The notes under the pieces are model-generated. The model saw nothing but the letters and a program-made list of their open reading frames with translations, did not search any database and had not been told where the DNA came from. From the NCBI RefSeq assembly GCF_006363955.1, contig NZ_CP040948.1:1116001-1180000 (forward strand): a DNA stretch of 64,000 bases, written 5' to 3'. The DNA comes from Methylophilus medardicus. GTDB taxonomy: Bacteria; Pseudomonadota; Gammaproteobacteria; Burkholderiales; Methylophilaceae. Of the stretch, positions 29,026 through 37,901 are shown piece after piece. The stretch's first letter is position 1. The number at the start of each line of letters is the position of its first letter. A program made the translations under genes and the position numbers.

Positions 29026-30495
29026 ATGACTCAAGCACGACAAGCGGGTGTGTTGCTGCACATCACTTCATTACCCAGCGGCAGTCTTGGCCCCGATGCC
29101 TATCGTTTTGTGGATAAGCTGGTTGAGATGGGCGTCTCTGTTTGGCAAACATTGCCGGTGAATCAGCCGCATGGCGACCATTCCCCTTATCAAAGCGTAT
29201 CGGCCCACGCAGGCCACACCGGCATGATCAGTGCTGAACAGTTGCAGCATGATGGTTTGTGTTTGCCGGACGAAGTCGAATTACCTTTACATGCGCTGAT
29301 CGCCAAAGTCATGTCGCGTGTGCAGTCGGGTGGGGCGACGTCTCGCACCGATGGCCATGGGTTGACTTGGCCCGGGTTTGCACGTTTTTGTCAGACACAG
29401 CATTATTGGCTAGAAGACTTTGCCTTGTTTCAGAGTTTGCGTGAACAACACGCGGAGCAAAGTTGGCAGCAATGGCCTGAGGCTTATCGATTGCATGACG
29501 TGATGGCCTTGCAGGCCTTTACAAGCACACACCAAGATAAATTAAGCCTGATTAAATTTACGCAATATGTATTTTTTCAACAATGGGTACAACTGAAAAT
29601 ATACGCCAACCAGCGCGGCATTCAGTTGTTTGGTGACATCCCGATATTTGTGGCCTACGACAGCGCCGATGTTTGGGCGCACCCTGAGTGGTTCAAGCTG
29701 GATGCAGATCTCAATATGACGGTGGTGGCTGGCGTTCCGCCGGATTATTTTTCGGAGACAGGTCAGCGCTGGGGTAATCCGCATTATGACTGGCCTGTCA
29801 TGCAAGCAGATGGGTTTGCTTGGTGGTTGGGCCGTATCGATACGCAAGCGCAACTGTTTGATGTATTACGTATTGATCATTTTCGCGGCTTGCAAGCGGC
29901 ATGGGAGATACCGTCCATGGAACCCACCGCCATCAATGGCAGTTGGCAAGAGGCACCGGGCCATGCTTTGTTACAAGCGATGACTGACACCTTTCCGCAG
30001 CTACGTCTGGTGGCTGAAGATTTAGGTATTATCACGCCTGAAGTGGACGCACTGCGCCATGCGTTTGATTTGCCCGGCATGAAGATTTTGCAATTCGCGT
30101 TTGGTGGGGATGACGATAACCCATATCTGCCCGACCACATCGAGCCGAACAGTGTGGCCTACACTGGTACACATGATAACGATACTACGCTCGGTTGGTA
30201 TCAAGCCGCGCCGGAGCATGTGCGCAACCATCTACAGCATTATTTCACGCAACATTTGCAACAGGACGGCGTGGAGATGCCTACATCTCTGATTCAACTG
30301 ACACTTCACAGCAACGCAAATCTGGCGGTGGTCCCGATGCAAGACATCTTAGCACTCGACACGCAGGCACGCATGAATACCCCCGGGACGACGGAGGGAA
30401 ATTGGTTGTGGCGAATGGAGTGGTCGCAATTAACTGATGAAAAGCGCTTAGCGTTCAGGCATCTGGTTGAAGAAAGTGGACGCGTGCATGGATAA
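29026..30495 (+). CDS. malQ: 4-alpha-glucanotransferase (amylomaltase, GH77)
   Basis: A 489-residue MalQ, which moves alpha-1,4-glucan segments and releases glucose. GH77 landmarks: AGVLLHITSLPSG at the N-terminus, FGDIPIFVAYDSADVWAHP, the nucleophile Asp in LRIDHFRGLQAAWEIP, the acid/base Glu in RLVAEDLGIITPEV, and the third Asp in YTGTHDNDTTLGW. It starts 31 bp after the GH57 gene and its stop overlaps the start of the glucokinase gene by 8 bp, so the three are one operon and the last pair are translationally coupled. Confidence 0.95.
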   Translation: MTQARQAGVLLHITSLPSGSLGPDAYRFVDKLVEMGVSVWQTLPVNQPHGDHSPYQSVSAHAGHTGMISAEQLQHDGLCLPDEVELPLHALIAKVMSRVQSGGATSRTDGHGLTWPGFARFCQTQHYWLEDFALFQSLREQHAEQSWQQWPEAYRLHDVMALQAFTSTHQDKLSLIKFTQYVFFQQWVQLKIYANQRGIQLFGDIPIFVAYDSADVWAHPEWFKLDADLNMTVVAGVPPDYFSETGQRWGNPHYDWPVMQADGFAWWLGRIDTQAQLFDVLRIDHFRGLQAAWEIPSMEPTAINGSWQEAPGHALLQAMTDTFPQLRLVAEDLGIITPEVDALRHAFDLPGMKILQFAFGGDDDNPYLPDHIEPNSVAYTGTHDNDTTLGWYQAAPEHVRNHLQHYFTQHLQQDGVEMPTSLIQLTLHSNANLAVVPMQDILALDTQARMNTPGTTEGNWLWRMEWSQLTDEKRLAFRHLVEESGRVHG

Positions 30496-31423
30496 ACCAA
30501 CGCCGGTACATCATCTGGGCTTAGATGTTGGCGGTACTAACCTACGTTTAGGGGTGTTTGCGGATCTATCTCTGGTTGAAGAAATTCGTTTTCAAGCGAA
30601 TTATTCGGCCATTTGCAAACAATATCCGCCAGCCGAGGCGTGGCAGCGTATTTTACTAGCGACCGCTGACGCCATTCGCCCGTTGTTGATCAAGTATCCT
30701 GATTTGCAAGCCATAGGCATAGGCTTTCCTGGGTTTATTGATCCCAACACTGGCATATTGGCGCAATCTCCCAACTTGCCCGGATTGCAAGACGTGAATC
30801 TGGGGCAAGATTTGTCAGCCTTGCTAGGCTTGAAGGTGCGGGTTGAAAATGATGCAAATGCGGCTGCGTACGGTGAGTTTTATCAATTAGGTCAGCCAAC
30901 GGGCGGTCTACTTTATGTGGGATTAGGCACCGGAGTGGGGGCCGGACTGGTGGTTAACGGTGGTGTTTGGGTAGGGCATCATGGCTATGCGCTGGAGGCC
31001 GGACACATCATTGTCGTGCCGGAAGGCCGGTTGTGCGGGTGCGGTAATCGGGGCTGCGTTGAGCAATATGCATCAGCCACCGGCATCATTGAAGCCTATC
31101 TTGAGCAAACCGGTCAACGCCTCACTGCGCACGCAATTGCGCAGTTGGCCGAGGCGGGAGACTCGCATGCGCAAGCCGTATATGCCGATGCCGGCAGTAA
31201 ATTGGCACAAATGCTGGCCAGCGTATTAAAAGTGATCGATGTAGAAAATGTCTTGGTCGGTGGTGGCGTGGTTGCTGCTTGGCCTTTAATGTCGGCCGCG
31301 TTTGAGCAGCGGCTCGCGCACGACCTGATCCCGGTGCTGCGCGGTAAAATTCAATTACATATCACCCGTTCGGGAGACATCGCAGGCATGCTCGGCGCAG
31401 CCCTATTGGCGTCTAAGGTTTAA
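30488..31423 (+). CDS. ROK-family glucokinase
   Basis: A 311-residue ROK kinase. The ATP-binding phosphate loop is LGLDVGGTNLRLGVF; the catalytic region is VENDANAAAYGEF; the zinc-binding ROK signature is the HIIV...CGCGNRGCVEQYAS segment with its Cys cluster and Glu. The ATG at 30488 lies within the last codons of malQ (an in-frame TTG at 30467 is less likely). Glucose released by MalQ and GH57 is the natural substrate, so glucokinase is the likely activity; fructose or N-acetyl-sugar kinases of the ROK family cannot be excluded. Its end overlaps convergent queG by 4 bp. Confidence 0.88.
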   Translation: MDKPTPVHHLGLDVGGTNLRLGVFADLSLVEEIRFQANYSAICKQYPPAEAWQRILLATADAIRPLLIKYPDLQAIGIGFPGFIDPNTGILAQSPNLPGLQDVNLGQDLSALLGLKVRVENDANAAAYGEFYQLGQPTGGLLYVGLGTGVGAGLVVNGGVWVGHHGYALEAGHIIVVPEGRLCGCGNRGCVEQYASATGIIEAYLEQTGQRLTAHAIAQLAEAGDSHAQAVYADAGSKLAQMLASVLKVIDVENVLVGGGVVAAWPLMSAAFEQRLAHDLIPVLRGKIQLHITRSGDIAGMLGAALLASKV

Positions 31424-32517
31424 CTGCTAGGCAGATGTTTTGCCAATGCCCAAGCGACGTGTTCTCTCACCAAGGCATGGGCATCATCTTGACGGGCTTG
31501 CAATGCATGGATGACTGCAGGAGTGCTTGGTGCGTTACCTAGGCCAACTGCCACGTTACGCAACCATTGTGCATAGCCGATGCGATAAATAGCACTGCCC
31601 GCCATGCGCGCTTGAAACTCAGCTTCTGTCCAGGCAAAGCAGTCGATTAATGCAGTGCTGTCCAAGCCGTTTCTAACGGCAAAATCGCTTTCTTCTGTCT
31701 TGACCGCGAATTTATTCCAAGGGCAAATCAGTTGGCAATCATCACAGCCATAAATACGGTTGCCAATCAGTGGCCGTAATTCCAGCGGAATGCTGCCTTT
31801 GTGTTCAATGGTGAGGTAGGAGATGCAGCGCCTTGCATCCAGCTCATAAGGCGCGACAATGGCGCGGGTAGGGCAGATATCTATACAAGCCGAACAACTG
31901 CCGCAATGGGCGGAGGTGGGCGCATCTATCGGCAAGGGCAGATTGGTATAAATCTCCCCCAAGAAAAACCACGAGCCTTGTTGACGATTTAACAACAGTG
32001 TATGTTTGCCACGCCAGCCCACACCGGCTTTGGTTGCTAATGCGACTTCCATGACGGGTGCACTATCGGCAAACACGCGATATTCAAACTGTCCGTAAGT
32101 GTCGGTGATACGCGTGCACAGCTGTTGCAGTTTTTGGCGCATGACTTTGTGATAATCACGACCCATCGCATATCGGGCAACATATGCCTTATCCGGTGTC
32201 GCCAATACTTGCCAGCCGTCAGCCACTTGTTCTGGCAAATAATTTAAATTCACGGAGATGACGCGTAGTGTTCCAGGCACCAATTCTGCCGGACGGCTTC
32301 GCTTGGTGCCATGTTTTGCCATATAATCCATATCGCCATGGTATTGCTTGGCGAGCCAGTCTAAAAAGTCTGGTTCAGCAGCAGATAAATCGGTGTCCGT
32401 AATGCCGATATTGCCAAAACCTAATTCTCGTGCCCAGTCCTTAATGGTTGCCGACATTTGTGCGGCAACGGCAGGATCAGGCCATTGAATAGGGGTTGGA
32501 TGTGATTGATGTGACAT
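31420..32517 (-). CDS. queG: Epoxyqueuosine reductase QueG
   Basis: A 365-residue QueG, the cobalamin-dependent iron-sulfur enzyme that makes the last step of queuosine in tRNA. LGFGNIGITDTDLSAAEPD and YHGDMDYMAKHGTKRSRP match the family start. RYAMGRDYHKVMRQKLQQL and FADSAPVMEVALA line the active site. Two 4Fe-4S motifs are CGSCSACIDICP and CDDCQLICPW. A C-terminal HEAT-like part follows. The frame opens 81 bases further upstream, but MSHQ at 32517 fits the family. That start codon shares two bases with the divergent tsaE start. Confidence 0.94.
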   Translation of the reverse strand: MSHQSHPTPIQWPDPAVAAQMSATIKDWARELGFGNIGITDTDLSAAEPDFLDWLAKQYHGDMDYMAKHGTKRSRPAELVPGTLRVISVNLNYLPEQVADGWQVLATPDKAYVARYAMGRDYHKVMRQKLQQLCTRITDTYGQFEYRVFADSAPVMEVALATKAGVGWRGKHTLLLNRQQGSWFFLGEIYTNLPLPIDAPTSAHCGSCSACIDICPTRAIVAPYELDARRCISYLTIEHKGSIPLELRPLIGNRIYGCDDCQLICPWNKFAVKTEESDFAVRNGLDSTALIDCFAWTEAEFQARMAGSAIYRIGYAQWLRNVAVGLGNAPSTPAVIHALQARQDDAHALVREHVAWALAKHLPSS

Positions 32518-32974
32518 GACAGAAACGTATTCTACACAGATTTTAAAAGACGAAGCAGCCACCATACATACAGCTGAGGTATTGGCAACGCAACTCAAAC
32601 CGGGACAAGTGATTTATTTGCACGGTGACCTCGGTGCGGGCAAGACGACGCTGGTGCGCGGCATCCTGCATGCATTGGGCCACGTCGGCAAAGTCAAAAG
32701 CCCCACCTACACCATTGTAGAGCCGTATGCTCTGTCTTTAGGGGTGTGTTATCACTTTGATTTATATCGTTTTCAGGATCCTGAAGAGTGGGAAGCCGCT
32801 GGATTTCGCGATTACTTCAATCCCGATAGTTTATGTCTGGTCGAGTGGCCAGCACGCGCTGAGTCCGTGTTGCCGCGCCCCGATATTGAGATTCAATTTG
32901 AGATATTGCCGCACGGCCGTGTGCTGCAAATCATCAGTCAGCATGCGCTGGCCTTGGAAGGACTATGCCAGTAA
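32516..32974 (+). CDS. tsaE: tRNA threonylcarbamoyladenosine synthesis ATPase TsaE
   Basis: A 152-residue TsaE, the ATPase that works with TsaB and TsaD to make t6A37 in tRNA. Walker A is YLHGDLGAGKTTLVRGILHA, followed by VKSPTYTIVEPY and the Walker B-like HFDLYRFQDPEEWEAAGFRD; the end LCLVEWPARAESVLP is typical. No Shine-Dalgarno sequence or convincing -10 is seen before the ATG, which overlaps the divergent queG start. Its stop overlaps the next start as TAATG. Confidence 0.95.
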   Translation: MTETYSTQILKDEAATIHTAEVLATQLKPGQVIYLHGDLGAGKTTLVRGILHALGHVGKVKSPTYTIVEPYALSLGVCYHFDLYRFQDPEEWEAAGFRDYFNPDSLCLVEWPARAESVLPRPDIEIQFEILPHGRVLQIISQHALALEGLCQ

Positions 32975-34278
32975 TGCCTAAGTTTTTAAGTGTGTGGCTG
33001 TTAACGATATTGGTATGGATGAGTGTGCATGCCGCACAAGCGGCTGAAGTGATTCTGGCTAATTTGCAACAACACGGCAGCCAAGTGCAACTGGAGTTGC
33101 TGCTCGACCAGCAGGTGAAATATCGGGTATTCACGCTGGACAATCCATTTCGGGTAGTGATCGACATGGATGGCGTCGCCATTAGCCCGACCCTCAAAGC
33201 GTTGCCGCCACAGCTAGACGCCCAGCATCCTTATTTATCCAAAATCCGTATCGCCCCCTTTAGCGAGCTGACTACTCGACTGGTGTTCGACATCAAATCA
33301 GACATCAAGCCTTTGGTCACAGACATGAATGCAGGCAGCTCGCAGCAGCGCTTGGCGATTAGTATTGCGCCAGCCAGTGCGACCCCTGAGGCTGAAGTAG
33401 CCAGCCCGGTTTTAACGCCCTCTAAACATTTGCAAGCATTGCCATCAAGCAGTCCAGATGAAAAGCCCGCAGAGCCAACGGTGGCGCCGTCGATCACCGA
33501 ACCCGTGGCAGTGGCGCCTGCTTCTGATAAACCGGCAGAACGCGTCGTTGAAAAGCCTAAACAAGCCAAGGCTGGTCAAAAGATCATCACTATTGCGGTT
33601 GATGCGGGTCATGGTGGCGAAGATCCTGGGGCGCGCGGCTCGAATGGCAGCCATGAAAAAAACATCACCTTGGCAATTGCCCGCAAACTTAAGCAGCAGA
33701 TAGATGCTGAAGAAAATATGCAGGCAATCTTAATTCGCGATGGGGACTACTTTGTGCCGCTAGGCGATCGCGTAAAAAAAGCCAGGGCGGCAAAAGTCGA
33801 TTTGTTTATTTCTATCCATGCGGATTCTTTCGTCAACAGCACCGCGAAGGGATCATCGGTGTTTGCCTTGTCAGAAAGAGGTGCCACCAGCGCCAGCGCA
33901 CGTTATCTGGCGAAAAAAGAAAACGCGGTGGATTTAATTGGAGGTGTCTCGCTGGACACCCGCGACATGGACCTTGCGCGCACCTTGCTCGATTTATCGC
34001 AAACCGCAACCATCCACGATAGTATTCGGATGGGTAAAGCGGTGTTGGGGCGTATTTCTAAGATCAACACCCTGCATTCAAAATATGTCGAGCAGGCCGC
34101 ATTTGCGGTGTTGAAGTCACCTGATATTCCATCCATTTTGGTTGAAACCGCGTTTATCAGCAACCCAGACGAAGAAGCGCGCTTGAATGATGATGCCTAC
34201 CAAGATAAATTGGTGAATGCGATCTTGTCAGGCATAAAGTCTTATGTCGCAACCAACCCTTCATTTGCAAAAAAATAA
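32974..34278 (+). CDS. amiC: N-acetylmuramoyl-L-alanine amidase with AMIN domain (AmiC type)
   Basis: A 434-residue periplasmic amidase that splits septal peptidoglycan. Signal peptide residues 1-23 (VWMSVHAAQA at its end) lead to an AMIN domain (about 25-130), a Pro/Ala/Ser-rich linker, then Amidase_3. Zinc and catalytic residues are seen in IAVDAGHGGEDPGARG, SHEKNITLAIARKLK, FISIHADSF and ILVETAFISNPDEEARL. The ATG at 32974 overlaps the tsaE stop and has GGAAGGA 11 bases upstream; the ATG at 32965 is only 2 bases from that site and less likely. tsaE-amiC-mutL proximity is common in proteobacteria. Confidence 0.93.
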   Translation: MPKFLSVWLLTILVWMSVHAAQAAEVILANLQQHGSQVQLELLLDQQVKYRVFTLDNPFRVVIDMDGVAISPTLKALPPQLDAQHPYLSKIRIAPFSELTTRLVFDIKSDIKPLVTDMNAGSSQQRLAISIAPASATPEAEVASPVLTPSKHLQALPSSSPDEKPAEPTVAPSITEPVAVAPASDKPAERVVEKPKQAKAGQKIITIAVDAGHGGEDPGARGSNGSHEKNITLAIARKLKQQIDAEENMQAILIRDGDYFVPLGDRVKKARAAKVDLFISIHADSFVNSTAKGSSVFALSERGATSASARYLAKKENAVDLIGGVSLDTRDMDLARTLLDLSQTATIHDSIRMGKAVLGRISKINTLHSKYVEQAAFAVLKSPDIPSILVETAFISNPDEEARLNDDAYQDKLVNAILSGIKSYVATNPSFAKK

Positions 34279-34301
34279 GCCATTTGCGCACAATCCAACA
34301 A

Positions 34302-34332
34302 TCAAGCATTGTTTCTTAAGAACAATGCTTGA
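34302..34332. terminator. Perfect 12-bp hairpin between amiC and the suv3-like gene
   Basis: TCAAGCATTGTT / AACAATGCTTGA around TCTTAAG, placed between two converging genes. It has no U-tract, so termination is possible but not certain. Confidence 0.5.
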
Positions 34333-34405
34333 GGACGGCGCAAATCCTTAAGCAAAAAATAGCGCCGAGCACAGACGTCGGGGCTGCATGTTGGTCGCAG
34401 GTGGC

Positions 34406-35929
34406 TTAGCGATTAGGCATCAACGCCGTCTCGCGTTGTGTTTTGCCATAGCCGGCCTGCATGCGTAGCGCCCGGCTGATGTAAGCGTTGAGTGTTTTTC
34501 TTGCATCGTCTATCAAGTCTCGGTCAGGAAACACTAGAGGATATTGATAAGACAGCCAGCTATACAAGCTTAAATGCTGGCAAATAAGCTCTGCCTGCGC
34601 TAAGTGCTGTGCGTGTTGTCCATAAAGCCAATCTGGCATGGTAGGCAAAGATCTTATTTGTTGCGAAGCGACAGCTTGTACGCATTGCAAAAAATAATCA
34701 CGTGCAATCGGCACTTGTATCGCTAGTGGTGCGCATAGCAGGCGGTATTTGTCTCGCATACTGAGTTTGGGAGCGACCTCGTCAATCAACAAGGCTTGTT
34801 GGTATTGGATGGGGGTGATTTGGTATTGAAAAGGCTGTGCGCTGGATGGACGCTGATGCAGGTTTTGCAAATACGCCACACACTCTGCGATGCGCCAAGT
34901 GGGTATTTTCTGGCTAAGGGTCTCAATATCAGCCCCTTCCATGGCAATGGGCAGGGCGAAAATGGGGACCGTATCATCGAGCGCCAGCATGGCTTGTAAA
35001 TGCCATTGCTCGTCATCTTCAAGCACCGTAACATAGCCTGTGTCATACAAACCGTGCCGGCCAGCGCGGCCTGCAATCTGGCGCATTTCGGTGGCATTCA
35101 GCGGTCTCGAGGCAACGCCATCAAATTTATCGATATTGGCAAAGATCACGCGGCGGATTGGCAAATTAAGCCCCATGCCGATCGCGTCTGTTGCCACCAA
35201 TATTTGTGCCTCACCGCTGGCAAAGCGCGCAGACTCCCCACGACGCACTTCTGGCGACAGCGCGCCATAAATGGTCGCTACGTGAAATCCCCACTGTCGA
35301 ATACGGGCCGCCAAGGTGAGCACATCCTTGCGACTGAAGGCGATGATGGCATCTCCGGTTTGTAAGGCTTGGCGCAAAGTGGATGCATGGTAGCGTTGGC
35401 CGCAAATACTGCCTGCCTCGATGAGTAACGGCGTCATGCGCTGTAAATGCGTAAGCGTGTAGGGTTCGCCTAAGCGATCCAGCACCCGTGTGCAGCTTTC
35501 AGTCACGCTGTTGGCACCGCAAATAAACACTTGCTTGGCAGGCACCCCGACTAAAGCGGCGGTCCAGGCACTACCGCGGTCTGCGTCCATCAGCATCTGG
35601 ATTTCATCAATGACGGCGACCGCGACCGCCATATCTGGTCGCAGCATTTCAATGGTAGAGGCGGTATGTTTGGCCCCAGGCACCATAACGCGCTCTTCCC
35701 CTGTGACCAAGTTGCATGGCACCCCGGCTTCCATCAGGCGGTCGCGCACCTCCATTGCCAATAATCGTAATGGCGCAAGATAGACCCCAGACTCGGCTTT
35801 GCGCAAGGTCTCCAGGGCTTGATAGGTTTTACCAGAGTTGGTCGGGCCCACAAAAAAATGATGCTGACGGCCCAATTGACGTGCAAGGGTGAAACGCGAT
35901 AAATATTGCTGAAATTGGCTGGTGAACAT
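34406..35929 (-). CDS. Suv3-like superfamily 2 RNA helicase
   Basis: A 507-residue helicase. Motif I HFFVGPTNSGKTYQALETL, motif Ia YLAPLRLLAMEV, TGEERV, motif II VIDEIQML (DEIQ rather than DEAD), motif III region VFICGANS, and in RecA2 ATDAIGMGLNLPIRRVIF and MRQIAGRAGRHG. The DEIQ box, GPTNSGKT loop and the C-terminal helical part are those of Suv3, the helicase of the mitochondrial RNA degradosome. Bacterial homologues exist in proteobacteria; I cannot tell the RNA substrate. The start at 35929 has TAGAAT 6 bases upstream and no Shine-Dalgarno sequence. It is divergent from mutL with a 34-bp gap. Confidence 0.88.
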   Translation of the reverse strand: MFTSQFQQYLSRFTLARQLGRQHHFFVGPTNSGKTYQALETLRKAESGVYLAPLRLLAMEVRDRLMEAGVPCNLVTGEERVMVPGAKHTASTIEMLRPDMAVAVAVIDEIQMLMDADRGSAWTAALVGVPAKQVFICGANSVTESCTRVLDRLGEPYTLTHLQRMTPLLIEAGSICGQRYHASTLRQALQTGDAIIAFSRKDVLTLAARIRQWGFHVATIYGALSPEVRRGESARFASGEAQILVATDAIGMGLNLPIRRVIFANIDKFDGVASRPLNATEMRQIAGRAGRHGLYDTGYVTVLEDDEQWHLQAMLALDDTVPIFALPIAMEGADIETLSQKIPTWRIAECVAYLQNLHQRPSSAQPFQYQITPIQYQQALLIDEVAPKLSMRDKYRLLCAPLAIQVPIARDYFLQCVQAVASQQIRSLPTMPDWLYGQHAQHLAQAELICQHLSLYSWLSYQYPLVFPDRDLIDDARKTLNAYISRALRMQAGYGKTQRETALMPNR

Positions 35930-35963
35930 GTAGTCATTCTATCAAACGGTTTAAAATGGCAGC
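35930..35963. promoter_or_regulatory. Overlapping divergent promoters of suv3-like gene and mutL
   Basis: In 34 bp there is TAGAAT on minus (35936-35941), 6 bases before the helicase ATG, and TAAAAT on plus (35952-35957), 6 bases before the mutL ATG. The hexamers are 10 bp apart. Each promoter's -35 zone (17-bp spacing) would fall on the start region of the other gene; neither -35 matches consensus. Confidence 0.55.
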
Positions 35964-37844
35964 ATGAAAATCCAATTATTACCCGACCAACTCATTTCAC
36001 AAATCGCCGCCGGCGAGGTGGTTGAGCGTCCAGCCTCGGCACTTAAAGAACTACTTGAAAATAGTGTGGATGCAGGCAGCACACAAGTGCAGGTGACTTT
36101 GCAACAAGGTGGCATGAAGTTACTCAAGGTGACTGACAATGGGCACGGTATCGCTAAAGAGGATCTTGAACTCGCGCTGACGCGCCACGCGACCAGTAAG
36201 ATTCAGAGCCTTGAAGACTTAGAACAGGTGGGGAGTCTGGGTTTTCGCGGCGAAGCACTCGCCAGTATCGCCTCAATTTCACGTACGCTATTGACCAGCC
36301 GCCAAGCGGCTGCCAATCATGCCTGGCAAATTGCAGTGGAAGGCACACAGGGGCACACGATCAGCCCCGCGGCGCTGGATGCGGGAACCATCGTTGAAGT
36401 GCATGATTTATACTTTAATACACCGGCCCGGCGTAAGTTTTTAAAAACCGAGAATACGGAGTTTGGACATTGTGAGGATGCCTTTACCCGCGTGGCATTA
36501 TCACGTCCGAATGTTGGTTTTTTATTGCAACATAATGGCAAAGCGATCACTCGACTTGCGGCGAATACGCCGCAACAGCGCATCACTGATATCCTCGGTA
36601 ACGAGTTTGCTGCACAAAGTGTTTGGCTTGAAGAGGACAGCGGCGGCCTGCGTCTGTGGGGCATGACGGCCTCACCGACTTACCAGCGTCATAGCCGGGA
36701 TAGTCAGTATGTATTCGTAAATGGTCGCTTTGTGCGGGATAAACTGATCGCCCATGCGATTAAACAAGCCTACCAAGATGTGTTGCATGGTGACAAACAT
36801 CCGGCTTTTGTGCTTTTTTTAGAGCTCGATCCTGCCCTGGTCGATGTGAATGTGCACCCGGCCAAAACCGAGGTCCGCTTTCGTGAGTCGCAAGCGGTGC
36901 ATCGCTTTATTTTTCATAGTCTACACAAAGCCTTGGGTAAAACCTCGGCTGAAATCCAAGCGAGTCAGCCGGTTCAAGCGCCATTTAATCCGTTCCGGCC
37001 TGCCAATGGGTCTATGTTGAATATGCCGCATGAACAGGTTGAAATGGCCTTACAAAGCCGCCCAGCCTTTGGCGGCTACAATCAACCCAGTGTGAGCAAT
37101 GGCGCGGCGTTGGCGCAGCAGTTTTATGGTCAACTGTATGGTGATTTAAATACCGATCCAACTGCAACAGATCGGGGGCAAGGCCGTGCGGCGTTGGCCT
37201 CGCTGCCAGACACCTCCGAATTGCCAACGACGCTCGCGGATAACGTACCGCAACAATATCCGTTGGGGTTTGCCTTGGGCCAATTGCATGGCATCTATAT
37301 ACTTGCCCAAAATCTACAGGGGATGGTCGTGGTGGATATGCATGCCGCCCATGAGCGCATCATGTACGAGCGATTAAAATTAGCCATGAGCGAGCAGGCG
37401 ATAGCAACGCAGCCATTGTTGATTCCGATGAGTTTTTATGCCGAAAAAGTGGAAGTGGCAACTTTGCAAAGCTTGCAAGGGAGCGATACGCTTCAACAGC
37501 TTGGATTTGATATGGCAACCTTGTCACCGACGACCATTGCGATCCGTGCCGTTCCGAGTTTGTTGCAAGATTCGGATGCCGTGGCGCTCGCCCGGGCCGT
37601 GCTGCGTGATTTGCATACTTATGGCGCCAGTCGTGTATTGGTTGAGCGTCAGAACGAAGTATTAGGCACTATGGCGTGCCATGCGGCGGTGCGCGCTAAC
37701 AGGCAACTGACGATCACCGAAATGAATGCGCTATTACGCGATATGGAGACCACGGAACGCAGTGGTCAGTGCAATCACGGCAGGCCAACCTGGTTTCAGG
37801 TCAGCTTGCCGGATCTTGATAAAATGTTTATGCGCGGCCAGTAA
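35964..37844 (+). CDS. mutL: DNA mismatch repair protein MutL
   Basis: A 626-residue MutL. The GHKL ATPase motifs are intact: AAGEVVERPASALKELLENS with VDAG, VTDNGHGIA, and LGFRGEALASIASIS. The C-terminal domain has DMHAAHERIMYE (fits the DQHA-x2-E-x4-E endonuclease motif apart from Q to M), MACHAAVRANRQL and CNHGRP, so it looks like the metal-dependent nicking type and not the E. coli type. A TAAAAT 6 bases before the ATG suggests a leaderless message; no Shine-Dalgarno sequence is present. Confidence 0.96.
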   Translation: MKIQLLPDQLISQIAAGEVVERPASALKELLENSVDAGSTQVQVTLQQGGMKLLKVTDNGHGIAKEDLELALTRHATSKIQSLEDLEQVGSLGFRGEALASIASISRTLLTSRQAAANHAWQIAVEGTQGHTISPAALDAGTIVEVHDLYFNTPARRKFLKTENTEFGHCEDAFTRVALSRPNVGFLLQHNGKAITRLAANTPQQRITDILGNEFAAQSVWLEEDSGGLRLWGMTASPTYQRHSRDSQYVFVNGRFVRDKLIAHAIKQAYQDVLHGDKHPAFVLFLELDPALVDVNVHPAKTEVRFRESQAVHRFIFHSLHKALGKTSAEIQASQPVQAPFNPFRPANGSMLNMPHEQVEMALQSRPAFGGYNQPSVSNGAALAQQFYGQLYGDLNTDPTATDRGQGRAALASLPDTSELPTTLADNVPQQYPLGFALGQLHGIYILAQNLQGMVVVDMHAAHERIMYERLKLAMSEQAIATQPLLIPMSFYAEKVEVATLQSLQGSDTLQQLGFDMATLSPTTIAIRAVPSLLQDSDAVALARAVLRDLHTYGASRVLVERQNEVLGTMACHAAVRANRQLTITEMNALLRDMETTERSGQCNHGRPTWFQVSLPDLDKMFMRGQ

Positions 37845-37901
37845 GACGTTTTTTCCCCTGCATCCTCAGCCTGCAGGGACCGACCACACTGGCCGATACG
37901 C

